A stretch of 64,000 bases of DNA from Streptacidiphilus fuscans. Its GTDB lineage: Bacteria; Actinomycetota; Actinomycetes; Streptomycetales; Streptomycetaceae. The position numbers and the translations under genes were made by a program. Shown piece after piece: positions 46,362 through 56,190 of the stretch (position 1 is the stretch's first letter; every line of letters starts with the position of its first letter). The notes under the pieces are model-generated. The model saw only the letters and a program-made list of their open reading frames with translations. It was not told the DNA's origin and ran no database searches. The DNA lies in contig NZ_JADPRT010000004.1 of assembly GCF_015690355.1 (NCBI RefSeq), positions 312,330 through 376,329 on the forward strand, read 5' to 3'.

Positions 46362-47833
46362 CCACGAGCCCGGCGCGGACGGAGGCGCCCGCCGACGCGC
46401 TCTTCGCGACGGCCCGTCAGGTCGCCGACGCCGTCCTCTACGAGGGCTACGTCCTCTACCCCTACCGCGCCTCCTCCGCCAAGAACCGGATGCGCTGGCA
46501 GTTCGGCGTGCTCGCGCCGCCGTCCTGGGGTCACGACAGCGGCGAGCATGCGCACCAGCGGACCGAGTGCCTGCTGGAGCCTCGCGAGGGCGGCCGGATG
46601 CACGTGCTGCTGCGCTTCCTGCGCACCCAGCGCCGTACCGTCCACGAGGTCGCGCCCGACGGCAGCCACCGGCCCGTCGCGGCCCTGGAGCTGCCGGACC
46701 GGGTGCTGGTGCCCTGGGACGAGGGCGTCGAGGAGGAGCTCCGCCTCGACGTCGACCTCGCCGAACTCGTCGACGGTGGTGTGGAGTTGCCGTTCTCCCG
46801 GCCCGCGGCCGAGGAGACCGAGGAGCTCTACGACGCGGCGGGCGGCGCGCGGATCGGCAGGTTGGTGCGCCGCCGCGAGCGCGTGGACGGCGTGCTGCGG
46901 CTGGTCGCCACCGAACTCCCCGGCCCCTACCGGGTGTTGCGGCTGACGGCCGAGGTGGCGAACGCCGGTGACTGGAGTCCGCTCTCCGGCGAGGCGGCCG
47001 ACCGGGACACGGCGCTTTCGCACGCGCTGGTCTCCGCGCATCTGATGCTCGGTCTGACGGCGGGTTCGTTCGTCTCCATGACCGACCCGCCCGAGTGGGC
47101 CAAGCCGGCCGTGGCGGAGTGCCGCAACGAGCACACCTGGCCGGTCCTGGCGGGCGTGGACGGCGCGGCCGACGTGCTGCTCTCCTCGCCGATCATCCTG
47201 GAGGACCATCCGCGCATCGCTCCGGAGAGCCTCGGGACGCTGTACGACGCCACCGAGATCGACGAGATCCTCGCGCTGCGCACCGCCACGCTGACCGACC
47301 AGGAGAAGCGTGAGGCGCGCGGCACGGACGCGCGCGCCGCTGCCGTGATCGATCTGGCGGACAACATGCCGCCGGAGATCCTCGACCGCCTCCACGGCGC
47401 GATCCGCTCGCTGCGCGAGGTCGGCGGCGGCCCGGCCGCGTCAGCCCCGACGGCTGCCGCCGCGCCGTTCGACACGCCGCCGGACGCCGACCTCGTCTAT
47501 CAGGAGTTCGACCCGTTCCGCACCGACACCCCCTGGTGGGACCCGGCGGCCGACGCGAGCGTCGATCCTGGCCGCGACCACGTGCTCGTCGACGGCGTCC
47601 CCGTGCGCGCGGGCAGCCGGGTGGTGCTGCGTCCTGGACGCAGGCGGACGGACGCGCAGGACATCTTCCTGCACGGCCGGACCGCCCTGGTCGAGGCGGT
47701 GCTGCACGACGTGGACGGCGGCGTGCACGTCGCGGTCACCGTCGAGGACGACCCCGGCGCGGAGATCCAGCGCGAGCAGGGCCGCTTCCGCTACTTCCAG
47801 CCCGACGAGCTCGCCCCGGTGGAGGCGTCGTGA
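46358..47833 (+). CDS. 491-residue hydrogenase-cluster protein of unknown function
   Basis: ATGA overlap with DUF6084. 'VADAVLYEGYVLYPYRASSAKNRMRWQFGVLAPPSW' near the start is the most distinctive part; 'TDPPEWAKPAVAECRNEHTWPVLAG' and 'LLSSPIILEDHPRIAPESLGTLYDATEIDEIL' occupy the middle, and residues about 400-490 look like a separate small beta domain ('HVLVDGVPVRAGSRVVLRPGRRRTDAQDIFLHGRTALVEAVLHD'). No membrane segment or clear cofactor site. Coupled on both sides (its TGA overlaps the protease GTG). A structural or assembly factor is the best guess. Confidence 0.7.
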   Translation: MTTSPARTEAPADALFATARQVADAVLYEGYVLYPYRASSAKNRMRWQFGVLAPPSWGHDSGEHAHQRTECLLEPREGGRMHVLLRFLRTQRRTVHEVAPDGSHRPVAALELPDRVLVPWDEGVEEELRLDVDLAELVDGGVELPFSRPAAEETEELYDAAGGARIGRLVRRRERVDGVLRLVATELPGPYRVLRLTAEVANAGDWSPLSGEAADRDTALSHALVSAHLMLGLTAGSFVSMTDPPEWAKPAVAECRNEHTWPVLAGVDGAADVLLSSPIILEDHPRIAPESLGTLYDATEIDEILALRTATLTDQEKREARGTDARAAAVIDLADNMPPEILDRLHGAIRSLREVGGGPAASAPTAAAAPFDTPPDADLVYQEFDPFRTDTPWWDPAADASVDPGRDHVLVDGVPVRAGSRVVLRPGRRRTDAQDIFLHGRTALVEAVLHDVDGGVHVAVTVEDDPGAEIQREQGRFRYFQPDELAPVEAS

Positions 47834-48372
47834 CCGACACCTACGCGGCTCCGACGCCGCCGCGCACCCTGATCGCCGGGATCGGCAACATCTTCCTCGG
47901 CGACGACGGCTTCGGTGTCGAGGCGGTCCGCCGCCTGGCCGAGCAGCCGTTGCCGGAGGGCGTCGAAACCGTCGACATCGGCGTCCGTGGCGTCCATCTC
48001 GCCTACCAACTCCTGGACGGCTACCACACGGTGGTGCTGCTGGACGCGATGGCCAGGGGCGGCGACCCCGGCACGGTGTACCTGGTCGACAACGCGGACG
48101 TCGGCGGTACCCAGGCCGACGCCGGGGCGGACGGGCCCGTGCTGGACGGGCACCGGATGTCGCCCGACGCCGTGCTCGCCCTGCTCGACCACCTGAGCGT
48201 CGGGACGGGCGGCAGCAAGCCGCAGCGGGTCGTGGTTGTCGGCTGCGAACCGGCGAACGTCGCCGAGGGCATCGGGCTCAGCGACGCCGTCGCGGCGTCC
48301 CTGGAGCGGGCCGTGGCCGTGGTGCTCGACCAGCTTCCGATCGCCACTGTCCAACTGCCCGAAACAGACTGA
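47830..48372 (+). CDS. hupD: Hydrogenase maturation protease (HyaD/HupD family)
   Basis: 180 residues, GTG 47830 overlapping the previous stop (GTGA). 'LIAGIGNIFLGDDGFGVEAVRRL' carries the first Ni-binding Glu/Asp motif (GDDGFG), 'VVLLDAMARGGDPG' the second Asp, and 'LDGHRMSP' the His. It clips the C-terminal extension of the large subunit after Ni insertion. Specificity for HhyL follows from operon context. Confidence 0.92.
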   Translation: MTDTYAAPTPPRTLIAGIGNIFLGDDGFGVEAVRRLAEQPLPEGVETVDIGVRGVHLAYQLLDGYHTVVLLDAMARGGDPGTVYLVDNADVGGTQADAGADGPVLDGHRMSPDAVLALLDHLSVGTGGSKPQRVVVVGCEPANVAEGIGLSDAVAASLERAVAVVLDQLPIATVQLPETD

Positions 48373-48388
48373 CAGACAGTCATATTCG

Positions 48389-48415
48389 CTCAGAGGTCTC
48401 AGAGGTCTCAGAGGT
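48389..48415. repeat. Three 9-bp tandem repeats before the mini-protein gene
   Basis: ctcagaggt repeated exactly three times (48389-48397, 48398-48406, 48407-48415), directly followed by the GGGAGGAGG ribosome site of the 33-aa ORF. Confidence 0.85.
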
Positions 48416-48432
48416 AGGGAGGAGGTTCGCCC

Positions 48433-48534
48433 ATGTTCAAGCTTCTCTTCGGGGCGGTGCTGGTCGCCGCGGCCGGTGCGGTCGTCGTCAACCTGCCCGA
48501 CATCAAGCGCTATCTGCAGATCCGCAACATGTGA
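48433..48534 (+). CDS. 33-residue membrane peptide (DUF6893-like)
   Basis: MFKLLFGAVLVAAAGAVVVN then LPDIKRYLQIRNM; AGGAGG lies 8 bases before the ATG. One N-terminal membrane helix (about residues 3-19) and a short basic amphipathic tail. It resembles the streptomycete DUF6893 small proteins that accompany hydrogenase genes. A membrane anchor or adaptor for the soluble hydrogenase is an attractive role, but inferred only. Confidence 0.8.
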   Translation: MFKLLFGAVLVAAAGAVVVNLPDIKRYLQIRNM

Positions 48535-48656
48535 GCTGCGACCGAACGGTGGAGCCGGGACGGACGCGTCGGCGTGGCGCGTCCGTCGGCATGTGCGGCA
48601 GCCGTGTAATGGAGCGGCCGTCGGGGCGCACCGAGCCCGAGGCCCAGGGAGTCCGT

Positions 48657-49088
48657 ATGCACGAGATGTCCATCGCGCTGGCCGTCGTCGACCAGGTGCA
48701 GGACGCCGCACGCGCGGACCGGCAAGGCGGCGCTCGGCAGGGCCTGGAAGGCATGGTTCCCGACCAGGTCACGCTGCGGATCGGCGAGTTGGCGGGCGTG
48801 GTGCCCGACGCGCTCCACTTCTGCTTCCAACTCGCCTGCGAGGGCACGCTGCTGGAGGGCGCCCGGCTGCTCACGGAGAGCGTCGAGGGCCGCGCCCACT
48901 GCACCCCGTGCGACGTCCGCTGGCCCACCGGAATGCCGCCGGACCTCTGCTGCCCGCGCTGCGGCTCCGGCGCGAGCGGCCTGCTGGCGGGACGCGAACT
49001 GGAGATCGCCGAGGTCCACTGGACCGAGCCGGGCGATCGCGGCGAGACGTGCAAGCCTGCGGACATCTTCGTCGTCGAGGAGGCCTGA
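48657..49088 (+). CDS. hypA: HypA nickel metallochaperone
   Basis: 144 residues, ATG 48657 after GGGAG. 'MHEMSIALAVVDQV' supplies the N-terminal His2 nickel site; 'HCTPCDVRW' and 'CCPRCGSG' form the structural zinc site (two CxxC). It works with HypB to insert nickel into the large subunit after the Fe(CN)2CO group is in place. An insertion rich in Arg/Gly ('RADRQGGARQGLEG') lengthens it relative to the ~115 aa norm. Confidence 0.93.
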   Translation: MHEMSIALAVVDQVQDAARADRQGGARQGLEGMVPDQVTLRIGELAGVVPDALHFCFQLACEGTLLEGARLLTESVEGRAHCTPCDVRWPTGMPPDLCCPRCGSGASGLLAGRELEIAEVHWTEPGDRGETCKPADIFVVEEA

Positions 49089-49093
49089 GGACC

Positions 49094-49900
49094 GTGTGCC
49101 GGGTGACCCAGCTGCAACAGGCGATCCTCGCCAAGAACGACCACCATGCCGACGGCCTCCGCGCGGCGCTTGCCGCTCGCGGCACCGGCCTGGTCAATCT
49201 GCTCTCCAGCCCGGGCAGCGGCAAGACCGCGCTGCTGGAGGCGGAGTTGACCCTGGCACGGCAGCGCGGTGTCCCGGTCGCGGCGCTCACCGCTGACCTG
49301 GCCACCGAGAACGACGCCACCCGGCTGGCCCGTTCGGGCGTGCCGGTGAAGCAGGTGCTGACCGACGGGCTGTGCCACCTGGAGTCCGAGATGCTCGACG
49401 CGCATCTGGACGGCTGGCTGCCGGAGCCGACCCGGCTTCTCTTCGTCGAGAACGTCGGCAACCTGGTCTGCCCCGCCTCCTACGACCTCGGCGAGTCACT
49501 CCGCGTGGTGCTGGCCTCGGTCACCGAGGGTGAGGACAAGCCGCTCAAGTACCCGACCGCGTTCGGCCTGGCCCAGCTCGTCGTGGTGACCAAGAACGAC
49601 CTGGCGGAGGCCGTCGAGTTCGACCGCGAGACGCTGCTGGCCAACATCCAGCGGGTGAACCCGGGCGTCGAGGTGGTCTTCACCTCGACGCGGCGCGGCG
49701 GCGAGGGCGTCGGCCTGCTGCTCGACCGGGCGCTCGCGGTCGCGGACGGAGCCCCGGTCCACCGCCCGCTGATGGCCGCCGAAGCAGGCGCGGACGGCCA
49801 TGCGCACGGGCACACGCACGGCCACACGCACGGTCACGCTCACAGCCACGGGAACGGGCCCGAGCACACGCATCCCCACCACGACGCGCACGCGCACTGA
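49094..49900 (+). CDS. hypB: HypB GTPase with a C-terminal polyhistidine tail
   Basis: 268 residues, GTG 49094. P-loop 'SSPGSGKTALLEAEL' (residues 38-52), switch region 'LFVENVGNLVCPASYDLGE' and guanine motif 'VVTKNDL'. The conserved metal-site Cys and His are in 'TDGLCHLE'. The last 34 residues contain 15 histidines ('GHAHGHTHGHTHGHAHSHG' and onward). His-rich nickel-storage stretches in HypB are usually N-terminal; here the N-terminus is just 'MCRVTQLQQ'. It hydrolyses GTP to release nickel for the large subunit. Confidence 0.93.
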   Translation: MCRVTQLQQAILAKNDHHADGLRAALAARGTGLVNLLSSPGSGKTALLEAELTLARQRGVPVAALTADLATENDATRLARSGVPVKQVLTDGLCHLESEMLDAHLDGWLPEPTRLLFVENVGNLVCPASYDLGESLRVVLASVTEGEDKPLKYPTAFGLAQLVVVTKNDLAEAVEFDRETLLANIQRVNPGVEVVFTSTRRGGEGVGLLLDRALAVADGAPVHRPLMAAEAGADGHAHGHTHGHTHGHAHSHGNGPEHTHPHHDAHAH

Positions 49901-49912
49901 GGGCCGCGACCG

Positions 49913-52348
49913 ATGACCGCGCCGACGACCAGTCCCGAGCGCCCCGGCCGCGAGGGCAGTGGGGACGGCGTCGACGGTGTGGACGCCGGGAGTGGCGTCG
50001 TCGCTGGGGAACGCCGCCGTGTGACGGTCCGTGGCGTGGTCCAGGGCGTCGGCTTCCGGCCGTTCGTCTTCGGCCTGGCCAACGAGCTCCGGCTGGCCGG
50101 GTACGTCACCAACACCGGTGAGGGCGTGGTCACCGAAGTGGAGGGCGCTCGCGAGGCCGTGGCCGCGTTCTGCGTCCGGATCGCCGCCGACGCGCCCCCG
50201 TTGGCCGTCGTCGAGTCCGTCAGCCACGAGAGCGTCGCCGCCGCCGGTGAGACGGGCTTCCGGATCGAGGCCTCCCGGTCACAGGGCCCGCGACGCACGC
50301 TGGTCTCGCCGGACACGGCCACCTGCGCCTCCTGCCTGGCCGAGATGACCGACCCGGGCGACCGCCGCCACCGGCACCCGTTCATCACCTGCACACACTG
50401 CGGCCCGCGCTTCACCATCGTCGCCGGCCTGCCCTACGACCGTGCCAACACCACCATGGCCCGGTTCCCGATGTGCGCACGCTGCGAGCGCGAGTACACC
50501 GACCCGGCCGACCGGCGCTTCCACGCCCAGCCGGTGGCCTGCCACGACTGCGGCCCGACGCTGCGACTGCTACTCGCCGCCGAGGACGGCAGACCGGTCG
50601 TGGCCCCCGACCGCGACCCGGTCGCCGCCGCCCGACGCCTGTTGGCCGAAGGCCGGATCCTGGCGGTCAAGGGCCTCGGTGGCTACCACCTCGCGTGCGA
50701 CGCTCGCAACGCGGCGAGCGTCGCCCTGCTGCGCCGCCGAAAGAACCGTGGCGACAAGCCCTTTGCGCTGATGGCGGCCCAACTCGCCGACGTCGAGCCG
50801 CTGGTGCGCATCGACGACAGCGAGCGCCGACTGCTCACCGGCAACCGGCGTCCGATCGTGCTGCTACGTCGTCGCAGTGACGCAGCGTCAGAATCGATCG
50901 CGGCCGAGGTCGCTCCCGGCAGCCCCGATCTGGGCGTGATGCTGCCCTACACGCCGCTGCACCATCTGCTGCTCGGCCTTCCCGGCGACCCGCCCGGCCC
51001 GCGGCTGCTGGTGATGACCAGCGGAAACCTCGGCGGTGAGCCGATCGTCACCGACGACGAGGAGGTACTGACCACGCTCGCGCCGCTGGTCGACGCGTGG
51101 CTGACGCACGACCGGCCGATCCATGTGCCGTGCGACGACTCCGTCGTCCGGGTCGTGGACGGCGAGGAGCTGCTGGTCCGGCGCTCGCGCGGCTATGCGC
51201 CGTTGCCGGTCACGCTGGCGTTCCCGGTCCGTCCCACGCTGGCGGTCGGCGGGGACCTGAAGAACGCCTTCTGTCTCGGGCAGGAGCGGCACGCCTGGCT
51301 CTCCGCGCACATCGGCGACATGGACGACCTCGCCACGCTCACCGCGTTCGGGCGCGCCGAGCGGCAGTTGGAGAGCATCACCGGCGTCACCCCGACCCTG
51401 CTCGCCGCCGACGCTCACCCCGGCTACCGCGCCTCGGGCTGGGCGCGCCGCCACGCGGGGGAGCGGTCGGTGCGGTCGGTGCAGCACCACCACGCGCACG
51501 TGGCCGCGGTGATGGCCGAGAACGGCCTCGACGGGACCGCCCCGGTGCTCGGCGTCGCCTTCGACGGGACCGGCTACGGCGACGACGCGGCGGTCTGGGG
51601 CGGCGAGTTCCTGCTCGCCGACTACGACGGCTACCGACGGCTCGCCCATCTCGCCTACGTCCCGCTGCCGGGCGGCGACGCGGCGGTGCGCCGCCCCTAC
51701 CGGATGGCCCTGGCCCACCTCTTCGCCGCCGGACTGCCATGGGACGATCGCCTGCCCTGCGTCGCCGCCTGCCCGGACGACGAACGCTCAGTGCTGGAAC
51801 GGCAGTTGCAGCGGGGCTTGGCCTCTGTGCCGACGTCGAGCGCGGGCCGCCTCTTCGACGCCGTCTCGTCCCTCGCGGGCGTCTGCCACCAGGCACGCTA
51901 CGAGGGGCAGGCCGCCATCGAGTGGGAGGCGGCGGCCTACGCCTGGCTCCGCGACGACGGCGCGTCCGGCCGTGGCTACCGCTTCGGGCTCGTGTCTCCC
52001 AGCGGGGGCGGCGACGCACCGTTGCGGCTCGACCCCGGGCCGGTGCTGGCCGCCGTCGCGGCGGACGTGCTCGCGGGTGCGCCGGCCGGCCTGGTCGCCG
52101 CCCGCTTCCACACCGGCCTGGCCGACGCGGTCCGCCACGTCTGCGCGACCCTCCGGGAGCGCACCGGCGTCGCGACCGTCGCCCTGAGCGGCGGCGTCTT
52201 CGCCAACGCGCTGCTGGCCGCCGGATGCGCCCGCGGGCTGCGGGACGACGGCTTCACCGTACTGCGCCACCGCCTGGTCCCGCCCAACGACGGCGGCCTG
52301 GCGCTGGGCCAACTCGCCGTCGCCGCCCACGTGGAACGACACGACTGA
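49913..52348 (+). CDS. hypF: HypF carbamoyltransferase
   Basis: 811 residues. Domain order: a ~35-residue extension, acylphosphatase ('VRGVVQGVGFRPFVFGLA'), tandem zinc fingers ('CASCLAEM...CTHCGPRF', 'CARCEREY...CHDCGPT'), YrdC-like ('ILAVKGLGGYHLACDA') and the Kae1-like domain ('ADAHPGYRASGWARRHAG', 'VQHHHAHVAAVMAENG', 'LGVAFDGTGYG', 'VALSGGVFANALL'). It converts carbamoyl phosphate plus ATP to a carbamoyl adenylate and passes it to HypE Cys to make the cyanide ligands. Confidence 0.96.
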   Translation: MTAPTTSPERPGREGSGDGVDGVDAGSGVVAGERRRVTVRGVVQGVGFRPFVFGLANELRLAGYVTNTGEGVVTEVEGAREAVAAFCVRIAADAPPLAVVESVSHESVAAAGETGFRIEASRSQGPRRTLVSPDTATCASCLAEMTDPGDRRHRHPFITCTHCGPRFTIVAGLPYDRANTTMARFPMCARCEREYTDPADRRFHAQPVACHDCGPTLRLLLAAEDGRPVVAPDRDPVAAARRLLAEGRILAVKGLGGYHLACDARNAASVALLRRRKNRGDKPFALMAAQLADVEPLVRIDDSERRLLTGNRRPIVLLRRRSDAASESIAAEVAPGSPDLGVMLPYTPLHHLLLGLPGDPPGPRLLVMTSGNLGGEPIVTDDEEVLTTLAPLVDAWLTHDRPIHVPCDDSVVRVVDGEELLVRRSRGYAPLPVTLAFPVRPTLAVGGDLKNAFCLGQERHAWLSAHIGDMDDLATLTAFGRAERQLESITGVTPTLLAADAHPGYRASGWARRHAGERSVRSVQHHHAHVAAVMAENGLDGTAPVLGVAFDGTGYGDDAAVWGGEFLLADYDGYRRLAHLAYVPLPGGDAAVRRPYRMALAHLFAAGLPWDDRLPCVAACPDDERSVLERQLQRGLASVPTSSAGRLFDAVSSLAGVCHQARYEGQAAIEWEAAAYAWLRDDGASGRGYRFGLVSPSGGGDAPLRLDPGPVLAAVAADVLAGAPAGLVAARFHTGLADAVRHVCATLRERTGVATVALSGGVFANALLAAGCARGLRDDGFTVLRHRLVPPNDGGLALGQLAVAAHVERHD

Positions 52349-52364
52349 CAAGGAGAGAGCGCCC

Positions 52365-52702
52365 ATGTGCCTTGCGGTACCCGGCAGAGTCCTCGAGATC
52401 GAGGAACGGGACGGAACCAAGATGGCCACCGTCGACTTCGGCGGTGTGATCAAGGACGTGTGTCTGGAGTACCTGCCCGACCTCCAGGTCGGCGAGTACA
52501 CCATCGTCCACGTCGGCTTCGCCCTGCAGCGACTCGACGAGGAGTCGGCACGGCGCACCCTCGCGCTCTTCGAGGGACTCGGGCTGATGGAGGAGGAGTT
52601 CGGCGACCAGTGGGAGATCGCCGCCCGCGCCGCCGCCGGGTCCGACGGCACCGACGGAGCCGACGGAGCCGGCGACGTCGACGCGCAGCGGGAGGCGCAG
52701 CG

Positions 52703-52706
<4 letters not shown>
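52365..52706 (+). CDS. hypC: HypC scaffold chaperone
   Basis: 113 residues, ATG 52365 after AAGGAGAG. '[12 protein letters not shown]' gives the essential N-terminal Cys2; '[38 protein letters not shown]' is the OB-like core. An acidic Gly/Asp-rich tail (about 87-113) is longer than usual. With HypD it holds the Fe(CN)2CO unit. It overlaps hypD by 4 bases. Confidence 0.95.
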
Positions 52707-53840
<1,134 letters not shown>

Positions 53841-53848
<8 letters not shown>

Positions 53849-54959
53849 CACCCTCGACGTCGCGGCACCGTCCGCACCGTCCGCAACGTCCGCACCGTCC
53901 GCGACTCCCGCGCCGGACTTCTCCGGCTGGACCTGTCCCGCTCCGCTGCGCGACCTGCCGCGCATCGTGATGGGCCACGGCGGCGGAGGAACGCTCTCCG
54001 GCGAGCTGGTCCAGCACGTCTTCGCCCCGGCGTTCGGCGGGGAGCACCTTGCGGCGCTCGGCGACTCCGCGCTGCTCGACATCGGCGGCGCCCGCCTCGC
54101 CTTCTCCACCGACTCGTTCGTGGTCCGGCCGCTCTTCTTCCCCGGCGGCAGCATCGGTGACCTGGCGGTCAACGGCACCGTCAACGACCTGGCCATGAGC
54201 GGCGCCCGACCGCTCTACCTCTCCTGCGGGTTCATCCTGGAGGAGGGCGTCGAGACGGCCACCGTCGCCCGCGTCGCCCAGGCCCTCGGCGCGGCGGCCC
54301 GCAGCGCGGGCGTCGAGGTGGTCACCGGCGACACCAAGGTGGTCGAGGCCGGCCACGGCGACGGCCTCTACATCAACACGGCGGGCATCGGTGTGGTCCC
54401 GACCGGCGTCGACATCCGGCCGCAGCGTGCGGTGCCGGGGGACGTGGTCATCGTCAGCGGGCCGGTCGGCGTGCACGGCGTGGCCATCATGAGCGTCCGC
54501 GAGGGTCTGGAGTTCGGCGTCGAGATCCAGAGCGACTGCGCCTCCCTCGGCGGCCTGGTGCAGTCCATGCTCGGCGCGTGCCAGGACCTGCACGTGCTCC
54601 GCGACCCCACCCGCGGCGGCCTCGCCGCGGCGCTCAACGAGATCGCGCAGGCCTCGTCGGTCGGCGTGGTCGTCCAGGAGCGCGCGGTCCCGGTCCCGCC
54701 CGAGGTCGCCAACGCCTGCGCGATCCTCGGCCTCGACCCCTGGTACGTGGCCAACGAGGGCAAGCTCGTCGCCTTCGTCCCGCGCGCCGACGCGGACGCC
54801 GTCCTCGCGGCGATGCACGCCCACCCGCTGGGCGCGCAGGCGGCGATCGTCGGCGAGTGCACGGACGACCACCCGGGCATGGTCGTCGCCCGCACCGGCC
54901 TCGGCGGCACCCGCGTCGTCGACACGCCGCTCGGCGAGCAGTTGCCGCGCATCTGCTGA
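53841..54959 (+). CDS. hypE: HypE carbamoyl dehydratase
   Basis: 372 residues from a TTG at 53841, preceded by GGAGGGG and overlapping hypD by 8 bases. PurM-like: '[19 protein letters not shown]', '[40 protein letters not shown]', ending 'LGEQLPRIC' with the essential C-terminal cysteine whose thiocarbamate is dehydrated to thiocyanate. Last gene of the maturation set. Confidence 0.96.
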
Positions 54960-54984
54960 TCGGCATCCGATGGGACGGGCGGGC

Positions 54985-56145
54985 TCAGGAGCGTCCGGCC
55001 TGCCCGACCATCGCCGGCCACCGAGCGGGCGGCAGCTTCATTTCCACCGCCGTGTCCAGCAGCTTGAGCTGATGGCGAGTCAGCTTCGGCTGCACATGTC
55101 GCCGATGGCGAGGGAACATCAGATTGGGAAGGTTGTGCCAGGGCAGTTCGACGGCGGGCAGCACGTCGGGCTGGCGCAACTCGTATGCGCTGTAGGCGAG
55201 TCCGGCCGCCTGGGCGACCCGGGCGACCTCGGTCTGACGCATCCCGAGCCCCGGCATGGTGAGCAGCCGCTGGCTCCTGGCGTTCAGCAGCAGGATCCGC
55301 ACCTCTTCGGCGTACCGGTAGCGCTCCTTCAGCCAGACCAGTTCCACGGGCACGTCGGCCAGCGGCCCGCCGAGGAGCGACGGCGACGTGGCCGGATCGA
55401 GCGGAACCCTGACGGTCCCGGCGGGGCCGCAGCAGAGCACCAGGACCCGGCGGCTGGAGCTCCACTGGACGTAGGCGCTGCGGAGCCACAGCTCGTCCTC
55501 GGGAATGAGTTCCTTCACGCCTTGCGTCTCCTGGATCCGGCGCCGAGAGGGACGGGCGCTGCACGCGGCCCTGAAGCCGCCGGGTGCGGGCAGGAACCGG
55601 TCGGGAACCAGGCGGCCGGACCGTCCGCCGGTCGGATCGAACTCCTGCGGCTGGTCCTGCCCCGCCCGCGCGGCCAGGACCTGCGCCTCCTCCAGCACCC
55701 GCCCGGCGCGCACGTTCCGCCGCAGGGCGGCCGGGGCGAACTGCCAGAGCGCCGTCTCCACCAGCAGCGGGACCGGTGTCAGCAGTGCGGCCCACACGGC
55801 CCAGGCGCCCGACCCGAGTGGCAGGGCCACGGCCGCGACCAGTGCCGGCACGGTGCCGAGCCGCAGCGCGATACGGCGGCTCAGACGTCGCAGCCGCAGC
55901 GCGTCCGCGAGACCCTCCTCGGGGGCGGTCCAGACCCGCCACCCGACCGCGGTGAGCAGGCACGGCAGGCCTGCGGCCCACCACACCTCCCGTCCGGAAC
56001 CGGTGCCCTGCAGAAAGCCGACGGCGAGACACACAGCTCCGGCCACGGCCGGAGCGGCAGTCCGCACATACCTGCGGCGGCGCATCCAGAACGCTCTGCA
56101 GCGGTACCGCAGAAGGGATGTGACATTCCGCTTGACCATGTCCAC
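54985..56145 (-). CDS. Membrane protein of unknown function, tandem paralogue 2
   Basis: 386 residues; the GTG at 56145 (frame 'VDMVKRNVTSLL') follows GGGGA. Basic N-terminus, about four membrane helices (about 28-48, 54-68, 93-112, 115-135) with 'TAPEEGLADALRLRRLSRRIALRL' between pairs, then a ~240-residue cytosolic domain ending 'VPVELVWLKERYRYAEEVRILLLNARSQRLLTMPGLGMRQTEVARVAQAAGLAYSAYELR'-like strand-helix units. Clearly homologous along its length to the gene at 56191. It is convergent with hypE (25 bp between stops). No family recognised. Confidence 0.75.
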   Translation of the reverse strand: MDMVKRNVTSLLRYRCRAFWMRRRRYVRTAAPAVAGAVCLAVGFLQGTGSGREVWWAAGLPCLLTAVGWRVWTAPEEGLADALRLRRLSRRIALRLGTVPALVAAVALPLGSGAWAVWAALLTPVPLLVETALWQFAPAALRRNVRAGRVLEEAQVLAARAGQDQPQEFDPTGGRSGRLVPDRFLPAPGGFRAACSARPSRRRIQETQGVKELIPEDELWLRSAYVQWSSSRRVLVLCCGPAGTVRVPLDPATSPSLLGGPLADVPVELVWLKERYRYAEEVRILLLNARSQRLLTMPGLGMRQTEVARVAQAAGLAYSAYELRQPDVLPAVELPWHNLPNLMFPRHRRHVQPKLTRHQLKLLDTAVEMKLPPARWPAMVGQAGRS

Positions 56146-56190
56146 GACGCGTCCCCACTTCCCCGTGTGCGCCTTGCGGCGGGAGTCGGT

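Noticed and set aside
49796..49897. Repetitive cacgg/cacac DNA considered as a CRISPR or satellite array
   Set aside because: It is in-frame coding for the HypB His-rich tail; units are 6-12 bp with no spacers.
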